From: Cytospora piceicola
Lineage: Eukaryota > Ascomycota > Sordariomycetes > Diaporthales > Cytosporaceae
Assembly: GCA_023375675.1 (NCBI GenBank)
Contig: JALQBC010000003.1
Coordinates: forward strand, 620,001-684,000
Length of the DNA stretch: 64,000 bases
Direction of reading: 5' to 3'
A program made the translations under genes and the position numbers. The notes beneath the pieces are model-generated. The model saw nothing but the letters and a program-made list of their open reading frames with translations, had not been told where the DNA came from and ran no database searches. Shown in pieces: positions 35,103 through 47,480 of this stretch (positions are counted from its first letter, which is position 1; each line of letters begins with the position of its first letter).

Positions 35103-35911
35103 TTAGACCTTGGTCTCCTTCAAACCGTGCTTCCAGAAGATGAAGTACTATATCATAAATGGTCAGTGATTGCTGACAAGGATGCGTGTGGGGGGAGGGG
35201 GGGATGGGGTTGCACGGTGTGCCACAAGAGCTTGCTCTCAAAACAATGGCTCATGACTCCACTTAAAAGAATGGGCAGATAGTGAAATATAGTGTTTTAC
35301 TCACAGGAGTGGTACCATCCTCCCTGTAGTTGAGGAGGGCGACCATGCCGTCGGGGTTCATGGACTCGCCGGTGTAGAACTCAAAGTCCTTGAAGTTGGG
35401 CAGTAGCTTCTCCTTGACGTACTTGGAGGCACCGGTCTCGAATGCCTTGACCTCCTCATCAGACTTGCCAGCCTCCTTCAGGGCAATCTTGACAGCCTTC
35501 ATGTATCCTATAATCAATGCACGTTAGTGAGATGTTGCTTTTCATTTGGAAGATGTGTATCGGGATGCTCTATCGTACCCTTGAGGTAGCCGAGGTAGCT
35601 CTTCTTGTCGAAAGAGGTAGAGGCGAGACGGAAGGAGTGAACAATGTTGTTGACCTTGACGGACGCGTCCTCAACAGCCTCATCAGCCTCCTCGGCGGAA
35701 GCGTTGGCACCAATGTCTGTAGGGAACTCGGTCAGCGTTTATTCTCCTATCAGCCTCCACAGTCAACGGATCAGGACATACCGAAGTTCTGGTTGCCACC
35801 CTCCTCGATCATGGCGCAGTCAGCCTCGTAGACGATCCCATCGACCAAGGCGAGATCGTAGGAGTCCGAGATCATCTCGTCTCCGGTGATAACATCACTG
35901 TAGATAAGCAT
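35103..35911 (-). CDS. Translationally controlled tumour protein (TCTP) homologue
   Basis: Four exons: 35911-35782, 35716-35579, 35507-35305 and 35147-35103 (the last only 45 nt), giving 171 residues, the normal TCTP size. Signatures are [18 protein letters not shown] at the N-terminus, [15 protein letters not shown] across the first junction, [14 protein letters not shown] in the helical hairpin, [13 protein letters not shown], and the terminal [14 protein letters not shown]. Introns are 65, 71 and 157 nt and all are GT-AG. TCTP is an abundant conserved cytosolic protein linked to translation and growth, with proposed EF1 and small-GTPase contacts. Its yeast homologue is TMA19/MMI1. A telobox-like tandem lies about 250 nt upstream of the start codon. 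Confidence 0.95.
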
Positions 35912-36160
35912 CTTGGCGGTATTTGTCTGGGGATGTCGGGTAAGGAGCTGTGGATGATGTGATTGTCTGTCGAGGAGTGAGTGTCGAGGGGAGGAAAAAA
36001 GGAAAAATTGCACAGCGGACGGAGGAGTTCTAGATTGGCAGTTGAGAAGGGGGGGCGCGGGGAAGATTTTCAGCGTCGAAAAAGATGTGGGGCCGTGGAG
36101 GGGTTTCATTGGGCGGCTAACTGTGATTGGGCATGATCGCCTGTCACCGGCAAATGGTGA

Positions 36161-36174
36161 AGGGTTAGGGTTAG
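36161..36174. promoter_or_regulatory. Telobox-like tandem upstream of TCTP
   Basis: AGGGTTAGGGTTAG on the plus strand, so CTAACCCTAACCCT reading toward TCTP. In several fungi TTAGGG-type sites bound by Tbf1-like proteins lie in promoters of ribosomal-protein and other translation genes. The placement before TCTP fits that pattern, but function here is inferred. Confidence 0.45.
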
Positions 36175-36716
36175 TACGGCTGTTGGTCGCCACCCTCCCC
36201 CTTTCTCCCTCCCCCCTCCCCATCCTTATTAATCCCCAGTCAGCCAGTCTGCCAGTAACACTCAGGGTCCAACCAAGCGCGACGAACAAGCTCGGGTACC
36301 CTTGTTTGTCAAAGGAGAAAGTCGCCCGGCTCCCCATTCCCTGTACTAACAGACCTGCACCAAGCAATGGCTATTGATTGTTATCGTGAGGGTCTTACTA
36401 AGGGCAAGCGCGCCTTTCGCGCTCCCGATCTCTGTGAAAGATCTGGGCCGCGGCGGCGCATTCCCGAGGCAACGCGAGGATCAAGATTCTACTATCCATG
36501 GATGTACTACCGTACTGCCGTACTGGTGCGAAGAGTTCGCCACACGACTGAAATTCAATTTCAATGTACTGTGGTAGTTTGCTCATGGTTACCAATAGCA
36601 TCCATGCCTGCCATGTTACATGCTGCAAGATGGTTTATGTAGCTACCTAGGTACCTACATAGAAATCAGAGATTGGTCTTCACTTTTGAGTAGGGAGCGG
36701 GCTGATTGTAACATTA

Positions 36717-36744
36717 TCTGATTGTCTGATTGTCTGATTGTCTG
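36717..36744. repeat. TCTGATTG tandem repeat
   Basis: Three and a half perfect 8-bp units, in the region upstream of SUR2. Confidence 0.9.
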
Positions 36745-37364
36745 CATCGCTCTTCTCTTGAATACTCAAGTACACAATAATGGCCTCACCGATGTTGCTT
36801 GTTTGGAATCCGTCCACGTCTTACCATACAGGTACCATTGTAGCTTAACGGGCCTAAAAAGTGGTTCGAGCAGTGGTGGCAAACAACAGGAGATCCGGAA
36901 GGAACGGGGAATCGACTGACCGCAAGCGAGATTGACTAAAAAGCCGTCCCGTCGGTCCAACACCGGCAGCCCGTCAGTCCATTTAGCCCTGTAGCCCGCC
37001 CAAGTGCCACCCAAAACCTTTCTGTCGAACAAAAGGAGCCTCGTCCACCGATCCAGGAACCTCGGGCCCTCCGATTCTCTTCTGCATATTTTCTTTTAAG
37101 TCTCCAATCTTGCAGCTCAATTCTATCTTCTTTTCCAATTGAACTAGACACACAAATACTTCACGATCACGATCTGCCGCCTTGCATATCAGTTCGCCTC
37201 TAGACTCCTTCTCGAACACTTCCACGCATAATACAGGCAGGCATCACAGCACACCACTGCACCGCCAGACTGCACTGGCCTCCTGCAGCGCCACTTATCG
37301 ATAGAGGCGACAACCACACCCTGAATCAGCCAGTCAGTCCATCGGACGACGCTCTCCTCTCCTG

Positions 37365-38577
37365 ATGGTCGCCTCCACCACCCTCACAATGTCGTCCGCC
37401 GGCTTCATCGCCAACGGCACCATGGCATCGGACCTGCCTCCACTGCCGGGCTACGACATCCAGCCTATGCCCAACTTCTTTCCCTGGATCTCCGACTTTT
37501 GGCTCTCCGTCGTCGCGCCGCACATCGTGTACTGGGTCGTCTCCGGCATCTTCCACCTTATCGACACCTTTGACCTGTTCCCGCAGTACCGTCTCCACAC
37601 CCCGGAAGAGATAACACAGCGCAACCTCGCGTCGAGATGGCAGGTCGCACGGGACGTCATCTTCGAGCAGATCATCCAAGGTCTCACGGCGGCCGTGCTC
37701 TCGATCACGGACCCGGTGCAATCGACGGGCATGGAGGACTTTGACGTCGCGGTCTGGGCGACGAGGATCCGCCTCGCCCAGAGGTCAGTGCCGACGCTGC
37801 TGGGTCTTCTGGGACTCAACGCCGCCGCCATTTCCAAGAACATGTCGGCCTCGCACCCGCTGCTCGCCGGTGCGCTGGCCGGTGGTCACTACCCGTTCCT
37901 GACGAGCCTCGACGCGGCTTCTGCAGCATCCGTGCCTGCCTTTGCCACCTGGGAGATGTTGCTGGCCAAGGCAATCTACTGGCTGGTCATCCCCGGGTTC
38001 CAGATGTGGGTTGCCGTGATCTTCTTGGACACGTGGCAGTACTTCTGGCATCGCGCGATGCATGTCAACAAGTGGATGTACAGTATGTTTATAGCTTCCT
38101 TCCAGCCCTCCTCAATTCTAAAATGGGGAACCAATGCTAACAATCCCGTCATCAGCCCACTGGCACGCCCGCCACCACCGTCTCTACGTCCCTTACGCCT
38201 ACGGCGCTCTTTACAACCACCCAGTCGAAGGCTTCGTGCTAGACACTGCAGGCGCCGGCCTTGCTTACAAGGTTTCAATGATGTCCGGCCGGATGGGAAT
38301 ACTCTTCTATGTCTGCTCGACTATGAAGACCGTCGATGACCACTGCGGATACGCGCTGCCCTTCGACCCGCTGCAGCACATTACCAGCAACAATGCCACG
38401 TACCACGACATTCACCACCAGAGCTGGGGCATCAAGACGAACTTCAGCCAGCCCTTCTTCACAATCTGGGACAAGTGGCTGGGTACCATGTGGCAGGGCG
38501 ATACCACCCTCAAGTACGAGAGGACGCGGGAGAACGCTAGGATGAAGAGTGAGAAGAAGGTTGCCGAGGCGCAGTAA
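37365..38577 (+). CDS. SUR2: Sphinganine C4-hydroxylase (SUR2 type)
   Basis: Two exons (37365-38082 and 38156-38577, 73-nt intron) give 379 residues. It hydroxylates the long-chain base at C4 to form phytosphingosine in the ER membrane, using a di-iron centre. The fatty-acid-hydroxylase histidine boxes are complete: HRAMH at 229-233, HARHH at 243-247 just after the splice junction, and HDIHH at 323-327, with DDHCGY between. Hydrophobic segments occur near the N-terminus (FWLSVVAPHIVYWVVSGIF) and before the first box. An Ala/Ser-rich insert of about 60 residues lies before the first box. A second in-frame Met follows nine codons after the chosen start and could also be used. Confidence 0.93.
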
Positions 38578-40240
38578 ACCACCATACAACTCCCATATGC
38601 CCATAATCCGGGCCGGGTTTTGATACTTCAGTTCCAAATTCTTTCTCCTACCCATTGGCTAGGCTTGTCTTATTTACCTCCAGGGAACTGGTCTATTCTC
38701 ACACATTTTGTGCTTGGATTGTTTGACGAGGCGCACGTTAAAATACTCGATGGACGAAACAAACGGCATGGCAGGTGGCGTTCTGTTCTTAATTGTCTAA
38801 CTACCTGGTGCATTCGGGTGCTTGCGGTTGGGAAAGCGCTCCGAATGAGCAGCAGCTGTAACACTTTCTTGCCCCCCCCCCCCGTCCTTTCAAAGTGTAT
38901 ATACATACTTTCAGGTCCTTTTCGGCTTTACTCTACGACGTGGGCTTTGGATTCTTGGCGAAGACTGGAAAGATAGATCGCTGCTACAGAGTAATGATAA
39001 TATGGTGAGCATCTCCGTTCTTGGAGTGTGGCTACCTATGTACATGTGTGTGCCATGTGAGGCAAGCAGAAAAAGAAACCGTGTGCCTCCTCCTTGAAAC
39101 GCAAAGTGATTGCTGCTTACTGGTAGCGTATACGATGAAGTCCGGACACACGTCACTTCGGGCACGGGGCGGACGTTGGACAATGGACGCAAGTCGTACC
39201 CACGATCAGCATTATCCGGCAAATTGAAGGAGGCTGTGGATAGATGAGACGGTGACGGGGTTCGCCTTGAGGACATGGTTTTACGGGTCAAGCAACGTGG
39301 ACTCACCGTGGAGCGTGCTTGGGAGCGGAGCTTGAGAGCTGGCCAACTACTTAAGCATTTGTTCGATTGCATGCACAGTACCTACACACGTCTATTTGGA
39401 CTTGGGAGTGTTGAGATGCAGCCTCTCCTGGCACCTCGGAAATCTTCAACTCTTCGAAGATCGTCCAACAACCCATATGCAAAGCCCATGTCCCATCACT
39501 TGTGCCAGCCGCAGGTGATGAGGTTGTGTGAGACAGGCCCGAGACTTTTCTGTGTGTTCCGGGCAATTAACATCCATGCGCAGCTCGATTGACTTTCCAG
39601 AGGGTGTTCACCATTCATTTCTCATATATATACCATCCCTCTCAACGAACCCGTGGAACCAGTGTATGGACTTCCGCAACCTAGCTAGCCCATGGTTGTG
39701 CTGAAACTTGGCCTCAATCGACGCCTCTACTTACTTCGAGGCCCTCTCTCCTATAGTCATCGCAAGATGTGCCGAAGGAGGTTTCATCGACTTCTGCACG
39801 GTGTACCAGGCCAATCCCTTCGCCCGATAATATGACTATCATGCACGGACACAGCCTCGCAACATACGCAAAGTGTAAAACCGGTCCACGGTTCATGAGA
39901 AACTCTAAGTAACATGCAAACCATCAGGCAGCTTTAGTCTGTTTCGAACGGGGTTCGGAGTTTTTGCCACCCCGGAGCGGAGGAGCGGGGGATGGAGCGG
40001 GGATGTAGAGGAGGACGGAGAGGAGAGTGCGGAGGATGAGGTTCATCAGTGGTGACAGGGAGCATGTTTCCAGACGCCCTAGTCCTCCAGCTTGCCAGGA
40101 TGGTGTTTTCCTGCAGGAGTCAGTTGCCTGACAGCGGCTGGAACAGCTCACAGCTGGAATCGACACGCCGGGCTTTAACTTGGATCCTTCTGGCAATCTC
40201 TTCAGCTGTTAGGGCAAGGTGAGCAGAGCGTGTAACACTT

Positions 40241-40262
40241 CTAGAAGCGTATTCGCTTCTAG
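40241..40262. repeat. Perfect inverted repeat (9-bp stem, 4-nt loop)
   Basis: CTAGAAGCG and CGCTTCTAG are separated by TATT, just before a GC-rich patch with a NotI-like GCGGCCGC core. No neighbouring gene explains it. Confidence 0.8.
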
Positions 40263-40758
40263 TAAGCCGCCGCGGCCGCCACTAAGGCAAGGCGAGTTTG
40301 ACTTTTGGGCAGTAGGGGAAATCAGGAGCTACCTAGCAGCCCCAGCCTAGGTAGTTCATGGCACTTCATGTACTGTGTAGCTGGCACCTCCATCTCATGA
40401 GTCCGGCGAGCCGCACCTGCCGACATCGACTGGGGCCAATAAGCAGCCTGCTGTCGCCACGGGCCCGAGCGAGATACTTGTTGTTCTACCTGACGCCATT
40501 ATCCGATAGTAGACGACGAGTCGGTAGCTCGAGCAACCATCCGCCTTCTCCGTCTCCAAGTTGAGACCCTTGTTGCCTTGTTCCCGTCGGGTCGCCTTAC
40601 ACAAGTGATCCGAGTCAGCGGGAAGGATGTGTCTCAACCTTTGTATTGCAAGCTCTATTCCGATTCCGTACGGCGCGCGGCCGCATGAGGTTAACCCGAA
40701 AAGCTTGGGGGAAGCGATGATGACTGCACCTTGACTGCACTTCATCGGACCCCCCTTG

Positions 40759-40786
40759 CAGCTCAGGTCAGCTCAGGTCAGCTCAG
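40759..40786. repeat. CAGCTCAGGT 10-bp tandem repeat
   Basis: Two full copies and a partial third, in non-coding DNA. Confidence 0.85.
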
Positions 40787-43063
40787 CTTCGGCCCTGCAC
40801 CCCCTGTTGCTGCTCCGACTTCATTGGATGCACCTCCGTTGGCTTTACTATGGTATTGGCTCTTCGCGGGCTCCCTGGCACATTTCAGGAGGGCTGGCTT
40901 GTGATTTGTGAGGCAGCTTCTGAGGTCTGCACAGTGATGGAGATCGTCGTTGATGAGTGTGTTTCGTTTCGAGGCGGCTGCTGGCCAACGACCATGCGAT
41001 GATCCCTTTGGGTCCTGGACACCCTTGTTGTTTCCTTTTCCTCGCGGCGGCAGGTAAATGAGCTGAGCTCGTTTGGGGTTGGCGGCGTATGCTGGTCGAG
41101 TCTCTGCCACATGCTCGAATTTCCCCTGGCAGTTTCCTTGGTCGAACAAGGACGCATGCATGCATGTATCGTCATGCGATGCAGGACAGGTATCAATATT
41201 GGACTTGGTTGGCCCCCCAAATCTCAATTGGGAACAAGCTTTCCAAGGTTTGGGAAGCGATGGGTATCGCTTTTGGGGGGTCCACCACACACCTGCGCAC
41301 AACCCAGGATGACGAAACTTGACACGCTGCAACCTTGTTGGCTTATGAAAATGCATTCGCCTGCTGCAGATTTATCCTGCTCCTGTTGTCACCACATAGG
41401 CTTCGCAGGGCCACGGCTGAAGTCAGCAAATGAACAGCTGTGCCGGGTGGTCACGATGGTGGCACTCGTTCCTAGCTGCTGCTTTGCACCACCCGATCAG
41501 ACCACCTGCTTCTCTATCTCCCATTGTACTTTACTGCTACGTCCGGACCTCACGGATTACGGTAGTGCTTATACACAGTACTGCGTAGTATCGAGTCCTC
41601 TTGCATGCATATCATCAAGCTGTGTGACGGCATCTTCCCGTCAAGATTCACGACTCGGCCACATGCCGGTTTTCTTCACTTCCGAAATGGCCGGAGGATG
41701 ACGGCCCCCCCCCCTCTCCTCGAAAAGGGAACCCGCCTCCCTTCTCATAATATTGAAATAATAACAACAGCCTCGTCACAATACGATCGATCTTCTGAGG
41801 TCTATCTTACTCCTCAAGCAAGTTCCCGAGGTCTTACCTAGTGCGCCGTTCAACAGAGACATATCTACTATACCAAGATACTCCAGAGGTCTCAGTTGAC
41901 TATCAGTCACTTTGAGGTCTCAAGTCCAACAACAACAAGGACCAAAATGCCGGGACCAAACCTTATCTTGTGTTCTTTTTCCTGATCGACCGTCAACGCC
42001 GCCATCATATCATCATCGTAATCCGGAGCAGCCAAGTCTCATCGCAGCCGGCGCTGCACCAAGCCGGAGGAACCATCCACATGCAACGCCTCAAATCCGA
42101 ATCCGGCTCCACTCGAATACCCATTGTTACTTGGGCCCTTTCTCCTCCCAACAACGGCTCCGAATCGCATCGTGCGTCTGTAATTTGCAGATTGGCAGGT
42201 TGATCCAATCCCAAGTCTGCATATCCCCGCATGTGTCTGCGCTTGTCCCAACTGGATCTTGACGAGTCAACGCCAACTTGATATTTTCGCCGGTGGCTGT
42301 CCGAACAAGATCCTTGTCCGTCATCAAACTATTCAACTAAAGGATAACATAAACCCACACATGTCCATGGACGCCGTCCTGAGCTGGGCTCGGAGCTGAC
42401 TTATATACTATCAAATCCCGCTGCGCGCTTCCTGGTTGCTTCGTTTACGGATCCTGAGGCTGAGATCCTTCTTTCTGGACTTTTTCTGGCTCCTCATCTC
42501 GCATGCACCCCGATATCTTCCTACGCTCCCACCGTACACAGGCTGCCAGCGAACCCCATTTTCAACGCAATACGGCATCGAACTATCGAATTATTGGATC
42601 CTTCCACCACGAGGCCGTCTGTTTCAGAAACTCGGTTCCTGCTCGTTGGTTCCTGTTGGTCGCAGTTGAGCGACCACGAAACATCCCAACTTCGCCTGTT
42701 TCTCTAAGCGCCGAGCCGTCACTGCCGGCCTCACGTCCGCCATATCCGGAAGCACAGCGCTTCGACGACACCACGCTTTACACGCCATTGGCCAGATCCG
42801 TCCAGTTGCTTTTTGACAACTTTAACTCCGACGCAGGCAACTCTCCCTCTATTTCCAGTCGCCTGCGTCTATTTTGGAATATTCCCAGGGCGGGGCCGTC
42901 ACCATTCTTGACAATACCTGTTGCCGAGCGCTTGTCTCGTCTTATCCAGGGGTGGAATTGAAGCTTGTTGCATAAAGAGGCGTCTCAGCCATCTTGTCGC
43001 GACCGATACGGTTTTTATCCTTTTTTGACGCTACCAAAGGAGTTGACCTCCTTGCTCACAATC

Positions 43064-45386
43064 ATGGACCCTACGACAACCCTGTTTACGTTCATGCTGT
43101 GAGTTTCTTCTTTCTTTTTCCTCAATGATCTCTGGTTTCACGAGTCGATCACCTTTCGCGTCTTTTTCTCTTTTAGTCCCCCCTGTCTTGATGCAATCTT
43201 ATAAACTTCTGCCTCTCTTGGCTCCACCTACCCAACCCTTCGTCTTGTACGCCCTGATATTGCTTCCTTTTTCCGAGTTCCAGGTGAGATTTTGAATCAA
43301 TCTCTGGCCGTAATGTTTCGGTTCCTGAGGCTTGGATCGTCGTGAGTTTAATGTTCCCCTCACAAGATTGCATTGGCTTTCGTACTTTTTTCTGCGAAGG
43401 AGAAGATCCTTGGGACGATGGCCGAAATTAGGATCGGTACCCTAGGGTGGCATGAATCTGAATTCGGATTGCAGCACAGCCTTGCGGGTACCTGAAAATA
43501 GTGTCTGGCTTAGTACCCATTGGGCCGTGATGCTTGTTCAGATCTTCTCGCCAAACTCCCTTGGCTACCATGCGAACCACATGGCATGCCTGGTCTTTCC
43601 GAACCTGGCGCCATGTCATGCGTTGCCAGGCACCCCGGAAATGAGGAGCATGACGGGCCAAGTCCGAGGCTGAGAGTACATTGTCCATCTGGGCATCTTC
43701 TCTCGTTCCCCAACCAGCTGTGCTCGGAAAAAGAAGGAAATCAAAAGATCCGGGGGATCGGCACACTTTCTTATAAATCAAACAGGGCTCCCATTTGAAT
43801 CTTGACTGACTGGAACGCACAACAACAGTGAGACGCATCCTTCAGTACAGTCTGTATCCCTTGTTGGATCTTGGGACAATTTCTCACAATCCTACACGAT
43901 GGAGCGTGACGTACGACGAGACCGGGGGCAGTGGCGTGGCTGCTACGAATTCAAGAACATCATTTGTGACGGCGATCGACCAGCGATGGCCCGAAGGAAT
44001 GGTGGTCTGAAAATGGGCCAGCCTTACTATTATTATGTAAGTTGGTGGCTGGGTGGATCGACTAATCTCTTAGACTTATTTACTGACTATGATATATAGT
44101 ATGAGTTGGACGGCTCCGTCGAGGCTCATGATCCATCACGGCCCACCACATCAGCATGCCCATACCTACCTGGCCAGACTGTCAACATGATGCACGTTCC
44201 GGCAGAGGTGTCAAACAGAAAACGAAGTGCCTCTCTCAGCTCAGTGCGGGACGAAGACTTCAAGACGATGGACCCCAATCACAAGTTCATCACTCCCCGG
44301 GCAGCACCCATTGTACCTGAGGTGGTCCTACCAGGCCACCGAGCTGTAACCTCTCAGGCTTCAGCTGCACACCTGAAGCATAAGCGCTCCGCGCGCTCCG
44401 ACCGTTCCATATCACCGACCCCGAGCTGGTGGTCGCCACGGAAGCTGTTCCACCGCAAGAACAGCCCATCTTCTTCCAGCACCCATTCGTCCGACAGCCT
44501 ATCAGTATCGCGCTCCTCACACGACGAGAACCGGAGCAGTGTCGCGTCCGATTCGTCAGAAAACAGTCGATCCCGGGCCATGTCACTAGAGGATCTGCGC
44601 AAGTTCCTGTCCGACGACGTGCCCGCCGCGTCGGGTCCGATGGACGACGCTGAGCGTCTCTTCCTGTCCATCCCTGATGACATCGCCGAGGAGGACGACG
44701 ACAACTTTGCGACTTCCGCCGTCTCGGAGAACGGCAACAAGACCATCCTGTCACCACCACCACCACCCGTCAGCCGCAACCACACACCCAACACCCTCCG
44801 CCGGCTACCCCAGAACGAATCCGTCGTGACACTCACGGCATCCAAGCCACAGACGGCAATCCGGCGGCTCCAGCCCCCACCACTGATCGACGACGAGCTG
44901 ACGCCGACATCCCGCTTCTCGTTCTCCTCGGACGAAGGCTCCGTATTCGACGACGACGATGACGACGACGAGGCGGACTCGACCACCTCCCCCGAGGGCG
45001 TCGATTCCGAGAACCCCCCGTCGTTCTACCACTCCGAGGCCGACGAGGAGGACGACAAGGACTCGGACATCTTCTCGCCCCCGCCGGGGCTCCCCATGGG
45101 CCGCGAGTCCCTCGAGCAGTCCCTCGCCGAGGCCTTCAGGGGCTACCGCCTGCCGCTCGGCCCCGCGGACGACGACGAGGGCGGGCGCGGCAAGGAGGCG
45201 GGGGGCGGGCTGGCGCCGCCCGCGCGCGGGGCGGCGGGGCCCCGGGGCGGCGAGCAGGCCGGCGGCGGCGGCGCCCGCGTGTCGTTCGTCCTCAACAGCC
45301 CCCCGCTGCTGGCCGCGCCGGTCCGGTCGGTCGTCGACGACTTTGTCAGCGAGATGAGCGGGTGTATCCAGAGCCGGTGGGCCTAG
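43064..45386 (+). CDS. AMPK1-CBM-like (glycogen-binding-type) domain protein, Ser/acid-rich
   Basis: Three exons are inferred: 43064-43098, 43829-44036 and 44100-45386, giving 509 residues. The first exon has 35 nt and a GTGAGT donor. The first intron is 730 nt, far longer than any other in the window, but phase and protein sense support the join: MDPTTTLFTFML, then ETHPSVQSVSLVGSWDNF. The N-terminal ~100 residues (VGSWDNFSQSYTMERDVRR, GQWRGCYEF, GGLKMGQPYYYYYELDG, CPYLPGQTVN) match the beta-sandwich CBM48/AMPK1-CBM type found in many fungal proteins. The remainder is Ser-, Asp/Glu- and Gly/Ala-rich and probably disordered, ending RSVVDDFVSEMSG. Carbohydrate binding and location are inferred. 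An unseen small exon inside the large intron is possible. Confidence 0.8.
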
Positions 45387-47480
45387 ACTGGGGGGTGGGG
45401 TGGGGGTGGTGTGGTGTATCTAACCTTGCCCCGGTGTTGTCACGTTTCTTTGTCTATACCATTTTTGTTGTTTATTTCGTTTGTCGATATGCATGGCAGG
45501 GAGTCCGAAGGAGAGGGCATTCAGCGAGCGATCTGGGATATTTGACCCTTGTACAAACACACACACACACACACACATACACATTCTGTATTTTCCTTTT
45601 TCTTTTCCTTTTTCTTTTTTGGCGGGAATAGGCTGGCGGTTCTTTGCATCTGTTACACTACTTCCTATCGGCTTTTTCGATATATACCCCGGGATTTAAC
45701 TTCGGTTTCTGCGATGTTCTAGACGTTGGCTAGATGGATGGACGGATGGATGGACATGCGATGATGAAAACAGCCGGAAATGTACATGACTTCCAAAACT
45801 GGGGGGTGTTCACTGGCTTGGAGGATGCTGGATACAGTGTCTAAGATACATAATATCAAAATAGATCGGAACTTGGAAATCTGCTTGTACTCGTGTGTTG
45901 CTGTGATGGTCTTTCTGTGATACAGTAAAGTTCAAATTTTGAATGGAGAAGATCTCGGGAGAACTCAGCGGAACATGCATGTTTCGTCCCTGGGTGCTAC
46001 TGCACAATGTCTGAAGCTGCTTACTTACGACGAACAAGAACATGACATTCACCGAGAAGCGCACTTGAGCGTGTAGAAGAGTGCACAATTCAACCTTCGC
46101 TGTTGTACGTCGTTGGATCTGATACGGACCTAGGGATGGACAGGAGCACCTCGGCTTGAGCGCTCAACCCCCCCCCCCCCATGTTGGACGCCACAGACAT
46201 CACCGTACCGAGTCTCCGGGACTTGACAGCTTACACCAGTCCCCAGTAGCGTGTGCGACTGCCAAGGTGCTCTGTGACGCATGAATGCTGCATCTGTAAT
46301 TTGATAAAGTAAAATAAAGAGGGGGGAGGGGTCGGTCCAAGAACGAATTACCTCCCTTTCTTGTTCGTCATGCCTGGATTTGGGTCACATGTCTGGGACA
46401 CAATGCGCGTACATAGTATCAAACTCAAATTATCCATGTGCTGTCACGCTCTTGCTCCTGGCGTGGAGAAAACCCCGGGAGGGAACTAAGTTCAAGGGGT
46501 CCCCTGTTCCCTCCTCGTATCATCTCATCACGAACTCAATATCGAGTCACCAGCCCCCTTGCATTTACGCAAATATTAGTGCCAACCTTCACCATCACAA
46601 GCCCTGGAGGCGCCATGCTGATCAATTCATGCATTATGTCGGGCAGCGAACCTAAAATGGTCGGCCCCGGGGTAATCGGCTGGCCCGACATGCTGGTTTA
46701 TGGGAGTACCGCATCTGGTATATCTACCGATGCGAAATATATAAATAAAGAAAAAGAAAAAAGCAACAGGATAAATATGCAATGCCGGCATGGTTCGAAA
46801 CATGGCCTAGATGGAAAGTGCAGCATGGAAGACATATTCCCGAGCATAATATGAGAAAAGCCCACTGGAGTGAGAACCAAGCACCTCTCTTCCTCTCGGA
46901 CAGCAGTAGCACCACTCAGTGAAATTCATCATCATCTATCTACATACAATTAATGAAGACCTTGCATGCAAGTGTTGGCCCGCACGATGGCCCAGCCTAT
47001 AGGATTTAGCAGACAGGGGGTTGTGAAGTGAAGACAGTGGATTACTATTTACTTTAATTTACTTAACGGAGAGTTGCATCTGGCCCAGCGCCTGGGCACT
47101 CGTCAACTGGTGCCCTTGGTCAACTTCCCTTATCGGCATACCACATGCAAGCTGTTTCAAGTGGCACACTTCACGGCTATGTCGCACGTTCTCCTCACTG
47201 CTATTATCATCCTCGATTTTGACAAGCATGTTGCGCGCTTGCGTGAAAAAAAGTGAAAGGTGCAGCTCCTTGCCAATGCTCTCAAGCGCTGCGACCCAAC
47301 CGCGCTCAAGCCTGGTAGCTGCCTGAACCCCTTGACTTTCACACATGAGGAGGCTTGCTACTTCGTTAAGGCTGAATTCAGCGGCTCGTGCATTTACCTA
47401 ATGCCGAGGGTACACGAGGACTTGCAAGACGATATCAGTATCTATATTTCCTGCGAATACCTAGCCTTGCTTGTCTGGCC
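45387..47480. other. Gene-free region, left part of the accessory-looking island
   Basis: Holds the 3' flank of the CBM-like gene, an AC microsatellite at 45557-45577 and a 13-nt C run at 46168-46180. No credible gene is visible on either strand. Confidence 0.4.
45557..45577. repeat. AC dinucleotide microsatellite
   Basis: About ten AC units in the probable 3' flank of the CBM-like gene. Confidence 0.9.

Larger units (their letters stand above)
35912..37364. promoter_or_regulatory. Divergent region between TCTP and SUR2
   Basis: About 1.45 kb. The TCTP side is C/T-rich in its leader and carries a telomere-like repeat at 36161-36174. Further right lie a TACCTAGGTACCTA element near 36645, a TCTGATTG tandem repeat, and a C/T-rich SUR2 leader from about 37080. 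No gene is recognised. Confidence 0.5.
38578..43063. other. 4.5-kb gene-free region
   Basis: Contains the SUR2 3' flank, a 12-nt C run at 38872-38883, a hairpin at 40241-40262, a 10-bp tandem repeat near 40759-40786, and the leader of the CBM-like gene. Short frames at 41.1-41.7 kb and 42.5-42.96 kb show no family signal. The second may be part of the leader. Confidence 0.4.

Noticed and set aside
40778..41356. 192-codon minus-strand frame
   Set aside because: Overlaps the plus-strand frame, lacks any motif, and has random-looking composition.
41111..41701. 196-codon plus-strand frame
   Set aside because: No domain signal, Cys/Ser-rich without pattern, codon use unlike neighbouring genes.
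42503..42961. Possible extra upstream exon of the AMPK1-CBM-like gene
   Set aside because: The frame ends in a stop before the first exon with no in-phase splice needed. It is better read as leader.
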